Below, piece after piece: positions 1-9,101 of a DNA stretch of 64,000 nt (its first letter is position 1; every line of letters starts with the position of its first letter). The notes beneath the pieces are model-generated. The model did not search any database, had not been told where the DNA came from, and saw nothing but the letters and a program-made list of their open reading frames with translations. The stretch is from positions 39,920 through 103,919 of the forward strand of contig NZ_VYKI01000009.1 of the NCBI RefSeq assembly GCF_008710035.1. Direction: 5' to 3'. The position numbers were made by a program, and so were the translations under genes. The DNA is from Stenotrophomonas cyclobalanopsidis. GTDB taxonomy: Bacteria; Pseudomonadota; Gammaproteobacteria; Xanthomonadales; Xanthomonadaceae.

Positions 1-53
1 CACACAACTTATTGTGGGCTTACTTTTTTGTGCTCTTGCCTGCCTGTTTGTTG

Positions 54-70
54 CCCCCCCCCCCCCCCCC
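54..70. repeat. C17 homopolymer tract
   Basis: Seventeen consecutive C residues in the non-coding leader of pilS, about 167 nt before its GTG start. All three plus-strand frames run open through it. The sequence before it (1-53) is AT-richer and holds a weak hairpin (CACAA/TTGTG, 3-16) followed by a T6 run at 24-30. Long G/C tracts can slip during replication, but they are also common assembly errors, so the exact length is uncertain. Confidence 0.8.
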
Positions 71-145
71 TCGACTCTACGGAAAACGCAGTGGAGCAAG
101 CTCGACTCTACGGAAAACACAGTCGAGCAAGCTCGACTCTACGGG
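71..145. repeat. Tandem SMAG-like repeat units upstream of pilS
   Basis: The string TCGACTCTACGG recurs at 71, 102 and 133, a 31-bp period in about 2.3 copies. Each junction forms a hairpin, for example GTCGAGCAAGCTCGAC at 122-137. CTAC read on the other strand is the GTAG end typical of SMAG REPs. No gene is seen between 1 and 236. Confidence 0.75.
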
Positions 146-236
146 GCAAGTGTCCGATGGTCGGGGGAACATCGGGTACGCTGCAGTGCCACCGCCGTCA
201 GATCCAGTTCCAGGCAGCCAGAAGGGGAGTTCCGGC

Positions 237-1850
237 GTGTCACCCAGTGCTTCATTGATCGACCGCATCGAATCGATTCCCCGGCGCGAGCTGTATTTCT
301 TCGCGCTGTACCGCGTGCTGATCGCTTCGGTCATCGCCGCGCTGCTGTACAGCCCGCTGTCGGCCATGGTGGGCGAAGCGCACCACCCGCGCCTGGCGTA
401 CGGCGTCGGGGCCGCCTATCTGGTGCTGTCCCTGCTGCTGCTGGTGGTGGGCCGCAGCGAGCGCTGGCTGCTGCCGATCGTGGTCACCGGCGTGCTGCTG
501 GACATCATCGCCGCCAGCCTGCTGGCCCACGCTCTGCCCGGCGCCAGTGCCGGCATTTCGATGTCGCTGCTGTTCAATATCGCCGCCGCGGCCACCCTGC
601 TGCCCCTCAGCTGGGGCCTGGTGCTGGCCCTGGCCGCCAGCGTCGCCACCGCCGCCGAGTACCTGTGGAAGGTGCTGGAGGGCGGTGACCCCACCCGCAC
701 GCTGGCCGAACTGGCGATGTTCGCCACCAGCTACCTGGCCCTGGCCTTCATCAGCTACCAGGTCGGCAACCGCGCGCGCCGCAACCAGCAGCTGGCCAAC
801 CAGCGCGGCGATGAAGTGGCCAACCTGTTCCAGATCAACGAGCTGATCATCCGTCGCATGCGCACCGGGGTGATCGTCGTCGATGGCGACAACCGCATCA
901 CCCTGGCCAACGAAGCCGCCTCGCTGCTGCTGGGCGACCGCGACGGGGTCGGCGAGACCGGCCAGCTGGACCTGGCCAGCATCGCCCCCGAACTGGCCCG
1001 GCGCCTGACCCGCTGGCGCAACGGCTGGGCCCAGGACGAACTGCCGCTGCAGCTCAACCCGGACCAGCCCGAGGTGCAGCCGCGGTTCGCCCGCCTGCTG
1101 GCCGGCAGCGAGCTGGCGCTGGTCTTCCTGGACGACTCCAGCGTGGTCTCGCGCCGCGCCGAGTCGCTCACCCTTTCGGCCATGGGCCGCTTCTCGGCCA
1201 GCCTGGCGCACGAGATCCGCAACCCGCTGGCGGCCATCAACTACGCCGTGCAGCTGCTGGAAGAAGGTACCGGTTTCAACGAGAGCGACCGCCGCCTGCT
1301 GCAGATCATCCACCAGCAGTGCCAGCGCACCAACGGCATCGTCGAGAGCGTGCTGGGCCTGGCCCGCCGCGAGCGCGCCAACCCCGAAAACGTCGACCTG
1401 GCTGCCTTCGTGCGCCGCTTCGTGCTGGAGTACAAGCAGGGCCAGACCCTGGAGACGGACAGCATCGAGCCGATCATCAACGACACCTCGGTGCCCGCCC
1501 TGGTCGACACCCGCCACCTCTACCAGGTGCTGACCGTGCTGGTCCACAACGCGCTGAAATACGGCCGCATCGGCGAGCAGCCGGCGCGCGTGCGCCTGCG
1601 CGTGGCCCAGCACGAGCGCAGCGCGGTGATCGATGTGATGGACCGCGGCCCCGGCATCCCCGAAGCCGTGGCTGCGCAGCTGTTCCGCCCCTTCTTCACC
1701 ACCTCCGAGCACGGCACCGGCCTGGGGCTTTACATCGCCCGCGAGCTGTGCCGGGCCAACCAGGCGCGCCTGGACTACATCCCCGTGCCGGCCGGCGGTT
1801 CCTGCTTCCGCCTGGTCCTGCCCGGCCCGCACACCCTGCTCCCGCATTGA
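237..1850 (+). CDS. pilS: Type IV pilus sensor histidine kinase PilS
   Basis: Inner-membrane histidine kinase that monitors pilin and phosphorylates PilR to set pilA transcription. The open frame starts far upstream through the poly-C tract, but GTG at 237 is preceded by AGGGGAG 8 nt away and gives 537 residues, a normal PilS length. About six hydrophobic segments fill residues 20-180. A PAS-like linker follows, then the H box SLAHEIRNPLAAI with phospho-acceptor His near 325, the N box VHNALKYG near 437, DRGPGIP, and GTGLGLYIAR near 492. Next comes pilR after 55 nt in the same direction. It could be called NtrB-like, but the membrane layout and the pilR neighbour fix it as PilS. Confidence 0.95.
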   Translation: MSPSASLIDRIESIPRRELYFFALYRVLIASVIAALLYSPLSAMVGEAHHPRLAYGVGAAYLVLSLLLLVVGRSERWLLPIVVTGVLLDIIAASLLAHALPGASAGISMSLLFNIAAAATLLPLSWGLVLALAASVATAAEYLWKVLEGGDPTRTLAELAMFATSYLALAFISYQVGNRARRNQQLANQRGDEVANLFQINELIIRRMRTGVIVVDGDNRITLANEAASLLLGDRDGVGETGQLDLASIAPELARRLTRWRNGWAQDELPLQLNPDQPEVQPRFARLLAGSELALVFLDDSSVVSRRAESLTLSAMGRFSASLAHEIRNPLAAINYAVQLLEEGTGFNESDRRLLQIIHQQCQRTNGIVESVLGLARRERANPENVDLAAFVRRFVLEYKQGQTLETDSIEPIINDTSVPALVDTRHLYQVLTVLVHNALKYGRIGEQPARVRLRVAQHERSAVIDVMDRGPGIPEAVAAQLFRPFFTTSEHGTGLGLYIARELCRANQARLDYIPVPAGGSCFRLVLPGPHTLLPH

Positions 1851-1905
1851 CCCGCCGCGTCAAACATTTGTCGCTTCCAGCCCCCCTCGTTTATCTTCCC
1901 TGCCC

Positions 1906-3279
<1,374 letters not shown>

Positions 3280-3318
3280 GGGGTCGGATCCCTTTCCGCA
3301 GGAAAGGGCTCTGACCCC
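3280..3318. repeat. GGGGTC...GACCCC hairpin element (copy 1)
   Basis: A 39-nt near-perfect inverted repeat with arms GGGGTCGGATCCCTTTCC and GGAAAGGGCTCTGACCCC around a GCA loop. It starts directly after the pilR stop codon. The same sequence recurs exactly at 4620-4658 and in variant form at 17173, 26876, 29510 and 32553. It lacks the GTAG end of SMAG repeats. Confidence 0.85.
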
Positions 3319-3344
3319 ATTCGGATCGACCCCATTCGGACCAC

Positions 3345-3370
3345 GCCATCCACGCATGGCGTGGATCTAC
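3345..3370 (-). repeat. SMAG REP hairpin
   Basis: Read on the minus strand it begins GTAGATCCACGCC and folds as CCACGC-CAT-GCGTGG. An almost identical copy lies at 4590-4615. The two copies flank the zeta-like gene pair. Confidence 0.8.
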
Positions 3371-3471
3371 GGCCCCCCGCTCGGGGAGTGGCCGTCGATC
3401 CGTATTAATGTCAGAAAACGAAGCGGCAGAGGCACTTGCCCGCCTCAAGTGTGTTTGCTAGCGTACTACCC

Positions 3472-3840
3472 ATGCCCCGGAAGCCGCCCCTGCCGAAGAC
3501 CAAGCAGACGCTTGGCAATGCGCCTTTTTCGTCGTACACGAACGTCATCACGCCGACCACGAAGACCAAGGCGGTGCGAGTGGTGAAGTTCGGTTCTGCG
3601 CACGTCAGCTCGGGTGGCGTAGACGCCCGCACGATCCAGCAAGGTCGCGCCGAAAGCCGTCGGGCACTGAACGCGCTGGGCCGGGCACTGATTCACCCTG
3701 GCGTGGAAGTGACCGCACACCCGGGGGTTCCTTACTACAGTGCAGATCCACAGCATCCCGGCGTGATCATCCGCGTTCTCGATGGAAAGCAGGCCCAAGG
3801 ACGGTTTGTGGATGGAAAGTTCCAGGAAATCGCAGCCTGA
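3472..3840 (+). CDS. Small hypothetical protein, putative antitoxin partner of the zeta-like protein
   Basis: I do not recognise the family. The frame opens at a TTG at 3436, but ATG at 3472 (MPRKPPLPKTKQT) gives a cleaner 122-residue basic, Lys/Pro-rich start. The C-terminal third (HPGVPYYSADPQHPGVIIR followed by VLDGKQAQGRFVDG) looks like a compact beta-rich fold. Its end overlaps the start of the next gene by about 29 nt, so the two are very probably translated together. By position it is the likely partner or antitoxin of the zeta-like P-loop protein; that role is inferred from context only. Base composition is visibly lower in GC than pilR and pilB, which suggests recent acquisition. Confidence 0.7.
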   Translation: MPRKPPLPKTKQTLGNAPFSSYTNVITPTTKTKAVRVVKFGSAHVSSGGVDARTIQQGRAESRRALNALGRALIHPGVEVTAHPGVPYYSADPQHPGVIIRVLDGKQAQGRFVDGKFQEIAA

Positions 3841-4564
3841 CCTGGCGCAAGCACTTCACCAGGTAGAAGTCGCCAGACAGCGCACTGACAAGCCGTTGGC
3901 GGTCATCCTTGCAGGGCACAACGGATCGGGCAAATCGACGCTGTGGTACAAGCATCTGGCCGATGTGCTGCAGATACCGTTGATCAATGCAGATCGCATG
4001 ATGATGTCGATCCTGCCCGAAACTGTCAGCGGCCAGCTGCCTGACTGGGCACAGGCGCTGCGCGACGAAGATCCGGCGTGGATGAAGGTGGCCCAGCAAG
4101 GGGTGGAAGCGTTTGTGGGCCACGCGATGACCGCCAATATCCCGTTTGCGCTGGAAACGGTCTTCTCGCACTGGCGTGACCTCGGCAACGGCAAGGTCGA
4201 GTCGAAGATTGATCGGATCGTGCAACTGCAGAAAGCAGGCTACTTCGTCATCCTTTTCTTTGTGGGCCTCGCCAGCGATCAGCTTTCCATCGGCCGGGTG
4301 GGCACACGCGTTGCCAGCGGCGGCCACAATGTGGACCAGGAAAAACTCGTTGCTCGCTTTCCCAGGACCCAGAAGGCCATCGCGGCCGCCGCGCCGCTGG
4401 CCGATGCCTGCATTCTGAGCGACAACAGCCTGAGCGTAAGCGAAGCTTTCACGGTGTGCCGCGTCCAGCTTGGCAACAAGGTCGAATTTGACTGCCGCGA
4501 TACGGGCGCAGACGTTCCTGCGCCTGTATTGCAGTGGCTGGACATCATCAGCCCCACAGCTTGA
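3812..4564 (+). CDS. Zeta-toxin-like P-loop kinase
   Basis: About 250 residues. Walker A AGHNGSGKST sits near residue 30, followed by INADRM, the conserved Asp/Arg substrate region of zeta-type kinases, and ALETVFSH. Zeta toxins phosphorylate UDP-N-acetylglucosamine and so poison peptidoglycan synthesis; many relatives of this subfamily have unknown substrates. ATG at 3782 is also in frame, but 3812 has AAGGA 10 nt before it. It overlaps the upstream 122-residue gene, and the pair is enclosed by duplicated repeats (3280/3345 and 4590/4620). The neighbour is not a recognisable epsilon antitoxin. A housekeeping AAA-type kinase is the alternative. Confidence 0.75.
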   Translation: MESSRKSQPDLAQALHQVEVARQRTDKPLAVILAGHNGSGKSTLWYKHLADVLQIPLINADRMMMSILPETVSGQLPDWAQALRDEDPAWMKVAQQGVEAFVGHAMTANIPFALETVFSHWRDLGNGKVESKIDRIVQLQKAGYFVILFFVGLASDQLSIGRVGTRVASGGHNVDQEKLVARFPRTQKAIAAAAPLADACILSDNSLSVSEAFTVCRVQLGNKVEFDCRDTGADVPAPVLQWLDIISPTA

Positions 4565-4589
4565 AGGGCTCCGACCCCATTCTGACCGC

Positions 4590-4615
4590 GCCATCCACGC
4601 ATGGCGTGGATCTAC
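4590..4615 (-). repeat. SMAG REP hairpin
   Basis: Near copy of 3345-3370, located 26 nt after the zeta-like gene. A partial GGGGTC-family arm (AGGGCTCCGACCCC) lies just before it at 4565-4578. Confidence 0.8.
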
Positions 4616-4619
4616 TGCC

Positions 4620-4658
4620 GGGGTCGGATCCCTTTCCGCAGGAAAGGGCTCTGACCCC
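4620..4658. repeat. GGGGTC...GACCCC hairpin element (copy 2)
   Basis: Identical to 3280-3318. It lies 7 nt beyond the pilB stop codon and between convergent genes, where it could act as a bidirectional terminator or mRNA 3'-end stabiliser. Confidence 0.85.
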
Positions 4659-4665
4659 AAGCGCA

Positions 4666-6393
4666 TCAATCCTTGGTAACGCGGTTGATCTCGGCCAGGC
4701 TGGTCACGCCCGCTGCGGCCTTCTTCAGTGCCGACTGGCGCAGGTCATTCACCTTGATCGCCTGTGCCGCCTCGGCAATCTGCAGCGCATTGCCACCGGC
4801 CAGGATGATCGTCGAGATCTCGTCGGTCATCGGCATCACCTGGTAGATACCGGTACGGCCCTTGTAACCCTCGGTGCACTCGTCGCAGCCCGCCGCTTCG
4901 TACAGATGGATGCCGGCATCGAGCTGCTCCTGGGTGAAGCCTTCGGCCAGCAGCGCATGGGCGGGCAGATTGGCCGGCCGCTTGCAGTTGCTGCACAGGC
5001 GGCGGGCCAGACGCTGGGCGATCACCAAGGTCACCGAACTGGTGATGTTGTATGGCGCGATACCCATGTTCATCAGGCGCGCGATGGTCTGCGGCGCATC
5101 GTTGGTATGCAGCGTGGACAGCACCATGTGGCCGGTCTGCGCCGCCTTGATCGCGATCTCGGCCGTTTCCAGGTCGCGGATTTCGCCGACCATGATGATG
5201 TCCGGATCCTGTCGCAGGAACGAGCGCAGCGCGGCCGCAAAGGTCATGCCGCGCTTGTTGTTCTGCTGCACCTGGTTGACCCCGGGCAGACGGATTTCCA
5301 CCGGGTCTTCCGCGGTGGAGATGTTGCGGGTGTCGTCGTTGAGGATGCCCAGCGCCGTATACAGCGACACGGTCTTGCCCGAACCGGTCGGGCCGGTCAC
5401 CAGCACCATGCCGTAGGGCTTGTGGATCGCATCGAGGAACAGCTTCTGCTGGTCCGGCTCGTAACCGAGCTTGTCGATGCCCAGCTTGGCCGCGCTGCCA
5501 TCCAGGATACGCAGCACCACCTTCTCGCCGAACAGCGTCGGCAAGGTGCTGACGCGGAAGTCGATCTGCTTGGTCTTGGACAGGTTCAGCTTGATGCGTC
5601 CGTCCTGCGGCACGCGCTTTTCAGCGATATCCAGCTGCGCCATCACCTTCAGGCGCGCGGCGATGCGCTGGTTCAACTTGACCGGCGCGCGCGCGACCAT
5701 CTTCAGCAGGCCGTCGATGCGCAGGCGCACGCGGTAATCATCTTCGTAGGGCTCGAAGTGGATGTCGGACGCGCCCTTGCGGATCGCGTCGACCAGCACC
5801 TTGTTGACGAACTTGACCACCGGGGTGTCGTCGCCCTTGGCGTCGACGCCGCTGTCGGTCGAGGCCATGTCCTCATCACCGCCGGAGATGTCGAGGTTGG
5901 CCATCCCCTCGTCGTCGCCGCCGAGCGCGTCGGACATGGTGTCGTGGCTGGTGTGCCACTGTTCCAGCGTGCGCCGGATCTGGTCCTCATCGACCAGGAT
6001 CGGCTCCACCACCAGATTGGTGTGGAACTTGATCTCATCCAGCGAGTGGGTCGGATTGCTGGTACCCACGAACAAGCGGCCGCCGCGCTTGAACAGCGGA
6101 AGCACGTTGTGCTTGCGCAGCAGCTCCTCGCTGACGAGGGTCATCGCGTTCTGGCTGCTGTCGAACGTGGACACGTCGAACAGCGGCATGCCGAACTCGA
6201 CCGAGTTGGCGGCTGCCAGCTGTGCAGAGCTGACCAGCTTGCTCTGGGCGAACCAGGTCGGCAGCGGCTGCTTGGCCGCTGCGGCCTTGGCCATCGCGTC
6301 TCGAGCCGCAACTTCGTCCAGGGCGCCGTCCTGGACCAGACGGCGGGCGAGGCCGGTGATACCGACGAGGTTGGCAGAGATGACTGCGTTCAT
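4666..6393 (-). CDS. pilB: Type IV pilus extension ATPase PilB
   Basis: Cytoplasmic hexameric ATPase that powers pilus extension with PilC. From ATG at 6393 it has 575 residues, the usual PilB size. An N-terminal GspE-like domain (residues 1-150) precedes Walker A GPTGSGKT near 332-339, the Asp box IIMVGEIRDLETAEIA, and a zinc site made of CSNC near 469 and CDEC near 502. Upstream in-frame codons to 6597 read into the pilin-pilB spacer and have no family similarity. It lies downstream of the two pilin genes on the same strand and converges with the zeta-like gene. Confidence 0.97.
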   Translation of the reverse strand: MNAVISANLVGITGLARRLVQDGALDEVAARDAMAKAAAAKQPLPTWFAQSKLVSSAQLAAANSVEFGMPLFDVSTFDSSQNAMTLVSEELLRKHNVLPLFKRGGRLFVGTSNPTHSLDEIKFHTNLVVEPILVDEDQIRRTLEQWHTSHDTMSDALGGDDEGMANLDISGGDEDMASTDSGVDAKGDDTPVVKFVNKVLVDAIRKGASDIHFEPYEDDYRVRLRIDGLLKMVARAPVKLNQRIAARLKVMAQLDIAEKRVPQDGRIKLNLSKTKQIDFRVSTLPTLFGEKVVLRILDGSAAKLGIDKLGYEPDQQKLFLDAIHKPYGMVLVTGPTGSGKTVSLYTALGILNDDTRNISTAEDPVEIRLPGVNQVQQNNKRGMTFAAALRSFLRQDPDIIMVGEIRDLETAEIAIKAAQTGHMVLSTLHTNDAPQTIARLMNMGIAPYNITSSVTLVIAQRLARRLCSNCKRPANLPAHALLAEGFTQEQLDAGIHLYEAAGCDECTEGYKGRTGIYQVMPMTDEISTIILAGGNALQIAEAAQAIKVNDLRQSALKKAAAGVTSLAEINRVTKD

Positions 6394-6484
6394 GATTCTC
6401 GAATCCCAAAATGAGCGACGCCGCGCCCCCAGCCTATCACCAGCAAAAGGACGCGGCGCGCCGCATGCTACACCACCGCCGGCA

Positions 6485-6934
6485 CTACAATTCTGAGCAA
6501 CCGGATGGCAGGTACCTTTGGGCCATATCGGATGTGCATCGCCAAGTGATGTTGCCTTCCGGCGACTGCCCAGCCACCAGCGCCCCACCACTCGCACCGA
6601 AGGGCGTCAGGAAGATGTTTCCTGCCGCGGCCTTATCCCGCATCACCACAGTGATCGCGCCAGAATCAGCATCAATACTGGTAGATTTCACATTCGGCGA
6701 ATTATCAGTCGCCGCAGTCAACGATGCCCCGAGACCAAGATTCGTCGAATTGGTGGATGCGTTGGCCACCACCGTAGCGCGGAGGCCACTGGCGAGCACC
6801 AGCGCCTCTGACACTCGAGCGCGTACCACATAGTTCTGATAGGCCGGAACGGCGAGCGCGGCCAAGATCGCAATGGTGGCGATCACGATCATCAGCTCGA
6901 TCAAAGTAAAGCCGGCATCGTGTTTCGTGTGCAC
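6485..6934 (-). CDS. Second type IV major-pilin-like protein
   Basis: Class IVa prepilin of 149 residues. The leader ends in G and is followed by [20 protein letters not shown], the PilD cleavage/methylation site and hydrophobic spine. The C-terminal Cys loop is [17 protein letters not shown] at 6934 is preferred to ATG at 6949 because GGGGGA stands 6 nt before it and the leader is then 8 residues. It is a divergent paralogue of the next gene upstream (7039-7479), from which a strong terminator separates it. It may be an alternative or minor pilin, or a spare cassette. No separate promoter is obvious in the 90-nt gap. Confidence 0.9.
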   Translation of the reverse strand: MHTKHDAGFTLIELMIVIATIAILAALAVPAYQNYVVRARVSEALVLASGLRATVVANASTNSTNLGLGASLTAATDNSPNVKSTSIDADSGAITVVMRDKAAAGNIFLTPFGASGGALVAGQSPEGNITWRCTSDMAQRYLPSGCSEL

Positions 6935-6984
6935 GATACGTCCCCCCATGCGATGTTGTGCATATCCTCGTCATCCGCACTAAG

Positions 6985-7012
6985 AAGAAAGCCCTCGTAA
7001 GAGGGCTTTCTT
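6985..7012 (-). terminator. Intrinsic terminator after pilA
   Basis: Perfect 12-bp stem (AAGAAAGCCCTC / GAGGGCTTTCTT) with a 4-nt loop. Read leftward it ends in GGGCTTTCTTCTT. It lies 27 nt after the pilA stop codon, so the second pilin gene and pilB probably receive only read-through or need their own promoter. Confidence 0.85.
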
Positions 7013-7038
7013 GAACATCGTGCGACTGCTTGCCTGCG

Positions 7039-7479
7039 TTAGGCGCCGGTGCAGCTGCTCGGCAGATACTTCTGCTTCAGCGTCGAGGTGCAGATCCAGG
7101 TAATGGTGCCGCTCGGCGGAGTGCCAGCAACCAGAGCTGCGCCGCCAGCATTCGGCGTCAAAGTCACGGTGCCCTTGCCAGCCTTGTCGGTGGTGGTCAC
7201 AACAATTGCGCCGGTCTTGGCAGTGATCTCGGTCTTGGTCACGTTCGGGGATTTGTCGTCCGCCGTGGTCAGGGTCGCACCCTTACCAAGGTCGGATTCA
7301 CCCTGAGCAGCGTTGTCGGCAACAACGGCCTTCAGACCATCAGCCAGCACCATCGCTTCAGAAACACGCGACTTGACAACATAGTCCTGGTAAGCCGGCA
7401 GCGCGATGGCAGCCAGGATGGCGATGATCGCGACGACGATCATCAGTTCGATGAGGGTGAAGCCCTTCTGGTTCTTCAT
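7039..7479 (-). CDS. pilA: Type IV major pilin PilA
   Basis: 146-residue prepilin: leader MKNQKG, then [20 protein letters not shown] with the canonical Glu5, a variable globular domain, and the C-terminal Cys pair in [17 protein letters not shown] at 7479 has GGGGA 7 nt before it. A sigma-54 promoter lies 97 nt upstream and a strong terminator follows the gene, as expected for an abundant monocistronic pilin under PilS-PilR control. The globular part differs greatly from the paralogue at 6485-6934, while the spine and Cys loop are shared. Confidence 0.96.
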   Translation of the reverse strand: MKNQKGFTLIELMIVVAIIAILAAIALPAYQDYVVKSRVSEAMVLADGLKAVVADNAAQGESDLGKGATLTTADDKSPNVTKTEITAKTGAIVVTTTDKAGKGTVTLTPNAGGAALVAGTPPSGTITWICTSTLKQKYLPSSCTGA

Positions 7480-7575
7480 TGTGTACATCCCCAAGATTAG
7501 GTGGTGGTTGAGTTCAGTGCGCGGGACCGGTCCGACGGCCGGCTGAGCGGGTCCTGCGCCCTGCGGGTGGATCAA

Positions 7576-7592
7576 CGCAGGTTGCGTGCCAA
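7576..7592 (-). promoter_or_regulatory. Sigma-54 (-24/-12) promoter of pilA
   Basis: Minus strand TTGGCACGCAACCTGCG: the GG and GC doublets are separated by exactly 10 nt, as RpoN requires, and TGGCAC matches the -24 consensus. It lies about 97 nt upstream of the pilA start. It fits the known PilR/RpoN control of pilA. Confidence 0.85.
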
Positions 7593-7691
7593 CTCCTGCA
7601 CGCCTCCCCTTGAATTTCCCCGGGCCCAATCATGGCAGCAAATTCTTGTATGTGAAGCCCCCTGGACAGGAAATGCGACGGATACGGCAAT

Positions 7692-7708
7692 GTGACGCAG
7701 TGCGTCAC
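7692..7708. promoter_or_regulatory. Perfect inverted repeat, candidate PilR upstream site
   Basis: GTGACGCAGTGCGTCAC, 7-bp arms with a 3-nt spacer, lies about 100 bp upstream of the -24 element of pilA. That is the usual distance for an enhancer-binding site. It is in the 354-nt pilA-pilC intergenic region, so it could also serve pilC. No gene is seen in 7480-7833. Confidence 0.5.
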
Positions 7709-7833
7709 CTTTGGGCGGAAGTCGGCACGATTCCACATTCCTCCCCCTTCCCGGCCTGCCCAGATGGCCATGAACCAGCTAACATCGGCAGTCATGATGC
7801 CCGCCTGGGGATGGCGGGTCTTGGGGAGCCAAC

Positions 7834-9093
7834 ATGTCTGTCAGTCGCAGTGCGATCAAGAAAGAGCCCGTGGCGCGTAGCACCATGGAGCTGCAACCGT
7901 TTGTCTGGGAGGGGACCGACAAACGTGGCGTGAAGATGAAGGGTGAGCAGCTGGCAAAGAATGCCAACCTGCTCCGTGCCGAGTTGCGTCGCCAGGGGAT
8001 CAACCCCGGCCAAGTCAAGGTCAAGCCCAAGCCGCTGTTCGGCGCTGCGGGCAAGGCGGTGGGGGCCAAGGACATCGCCTTCTTCAGCCGACAGATGGCT
8101 ACGATGATGAAGTCCGGCGTGCCGATCGTCTCGGCGCTAGAAATAATCGGGAGCGGGCACAAGAACCCGCGCATGAAGAAGATGGTGGATACCATCCGGA
8201 CCGATATCGAGGGCGGCTCTTCGCTCTACGAAGCCGTCAGCAAGCACCCTGTGCAATTCGATGAACTCTATCGGAACCTGGTTCGAGCTGGTGAGGGCGC
8301 GGGCGTCCTAGAGACCGTGCTGGATACTGTTGCTACTTACAAAGAAAACATCGAGGCGCTGAAGGGCAAGATCAAGAAGGCCCTCTTCTATCCGGCTATG
8401 GTGATTGTGGTAGCGGTGCTGGTCAGCGCCATCATGCTCATCTTCGTGGTACCCCAGTTCGAAGACGTATTCAAGGGTTTTGGTGCCGAGCTACCTGCCT
8501 TCACTCAGATGATCGTCGCTGCCTCTCGCTTCATGATCTCTTGGTGGTGGCTGATGGCCATTGTGGGGATAGGGGCAGTGGTTGCGGCTGTCATGTCGTA
8601 CAAACGATCCCCCAAGTTGCAGCACACGTTCGACCGGTTGATTCTGAAGGTCCCGGTGATCGGCCAGATCATGAACAACAGCGCCATCGCCCGCTTCGCC
8701 CGTACCACCGCCGTCACCTTCAAGGCCGGCGTGCCGTTAGTGGAGGCCCTGGGTATAGTGGCCGGCGCCACGGGCAACAAGGTTTACGAGGAATCTGTGC
8801 TGCGCATGCGCGATGACGTCTCGGTCGGCTACCCGGTCAACATGGCCATGAAGCAGACCAATCTGTTCCCGCACATGGTCATCCAGATGACCGGCATCGG
8901 CGAAGAGGCCGGTGCGCTGGATGCCATGCTGTTCAAGGTGGCCGAGTATTATGAGCAGGAAGTCAACAATGCCGTGGATGCCTTGAGCAGCCTGCTCGAA
9001 CCGATGATCATGGTATTCATCGGCGTTGTAGTGGGCGGCATCGTCATCGGCATGTACCTGCCCATCTTCAAACTCGGCGCCGTCATCGGCTAA
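7834..9093 (+). CDS. pilC: Type IV pilus inner-membrane platform protein PilC
   Basis: 419 residues with two GspF/T2SSF domains (about 75-200 and 275-400) and three membrane segments (about 183-208, 230-252 and 388-410). It is the inner-membrane platform that couples PilB/PilT ATPase motion to pilin assembly. The ATG at 7834 has GGGGAG 6 nt before it. Codons up to about 8640 are less GC-rich than those after it, so the gene looks mosaic. pilD follows after 8 nt. Confidence 0.97.
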   Translation: MSVSRSAIKKEPVARSTMELQPFVWEGTDKRGVKMKGEQLAKNANLLRAELRRQGINPGQVKVKPKPLFGAAGKAVGAKDIAFFSRQMATMMKSGVPIVSALEIIGSGHKNPRMKKMVDTIRTDIEGGSSLYEAVSKHPVQFDELYRNLVRAGEGAGVLETVLDTVATYKENIEALKGKIKKALFYPAMVIVVAVLVSAIMLIFVVPQFEDVFKGFGAELPAFTQMIVAASRFMISWWWLMAIVGIGAVVAAVMSYKRSPKLQHTFDRLILKVPVIGQIMNNSAIARFARTTAVTFKAGVPLVEALGIVAGATGNKVYEESVLRMRDDVSVGYPVNMAMKQTNLFPHMVIQMTGIGEEAGALDAMLFKVAEYYEQEVNNAVDALSSLLEPMIMVFIGVVVGGIVIGMYLPIFKLGAVIG

Positions 9094-9101
9094 AGGTAAC
9101 A

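Noticed and set aside
12..236. N-terminal extension of PilS through the poly-C tract
   Set aside because: The extra residues are encoded by repeats and poly-C, and GTG at 237 has a good ribosome site and gives the family length.
252..1847. Long minus-strand open frame opposite pilS
   Set aside because: Low-complexity Gly/Ala/Gln/Arg/His composition typical of a high-GC shadow frame; pilS on the other strand has all kinase motifs.
4534..6414. Plus-strand open frame opposite pilB
   Set aside because: It covers the whole of pilB in antisense and has no recognisable motif.
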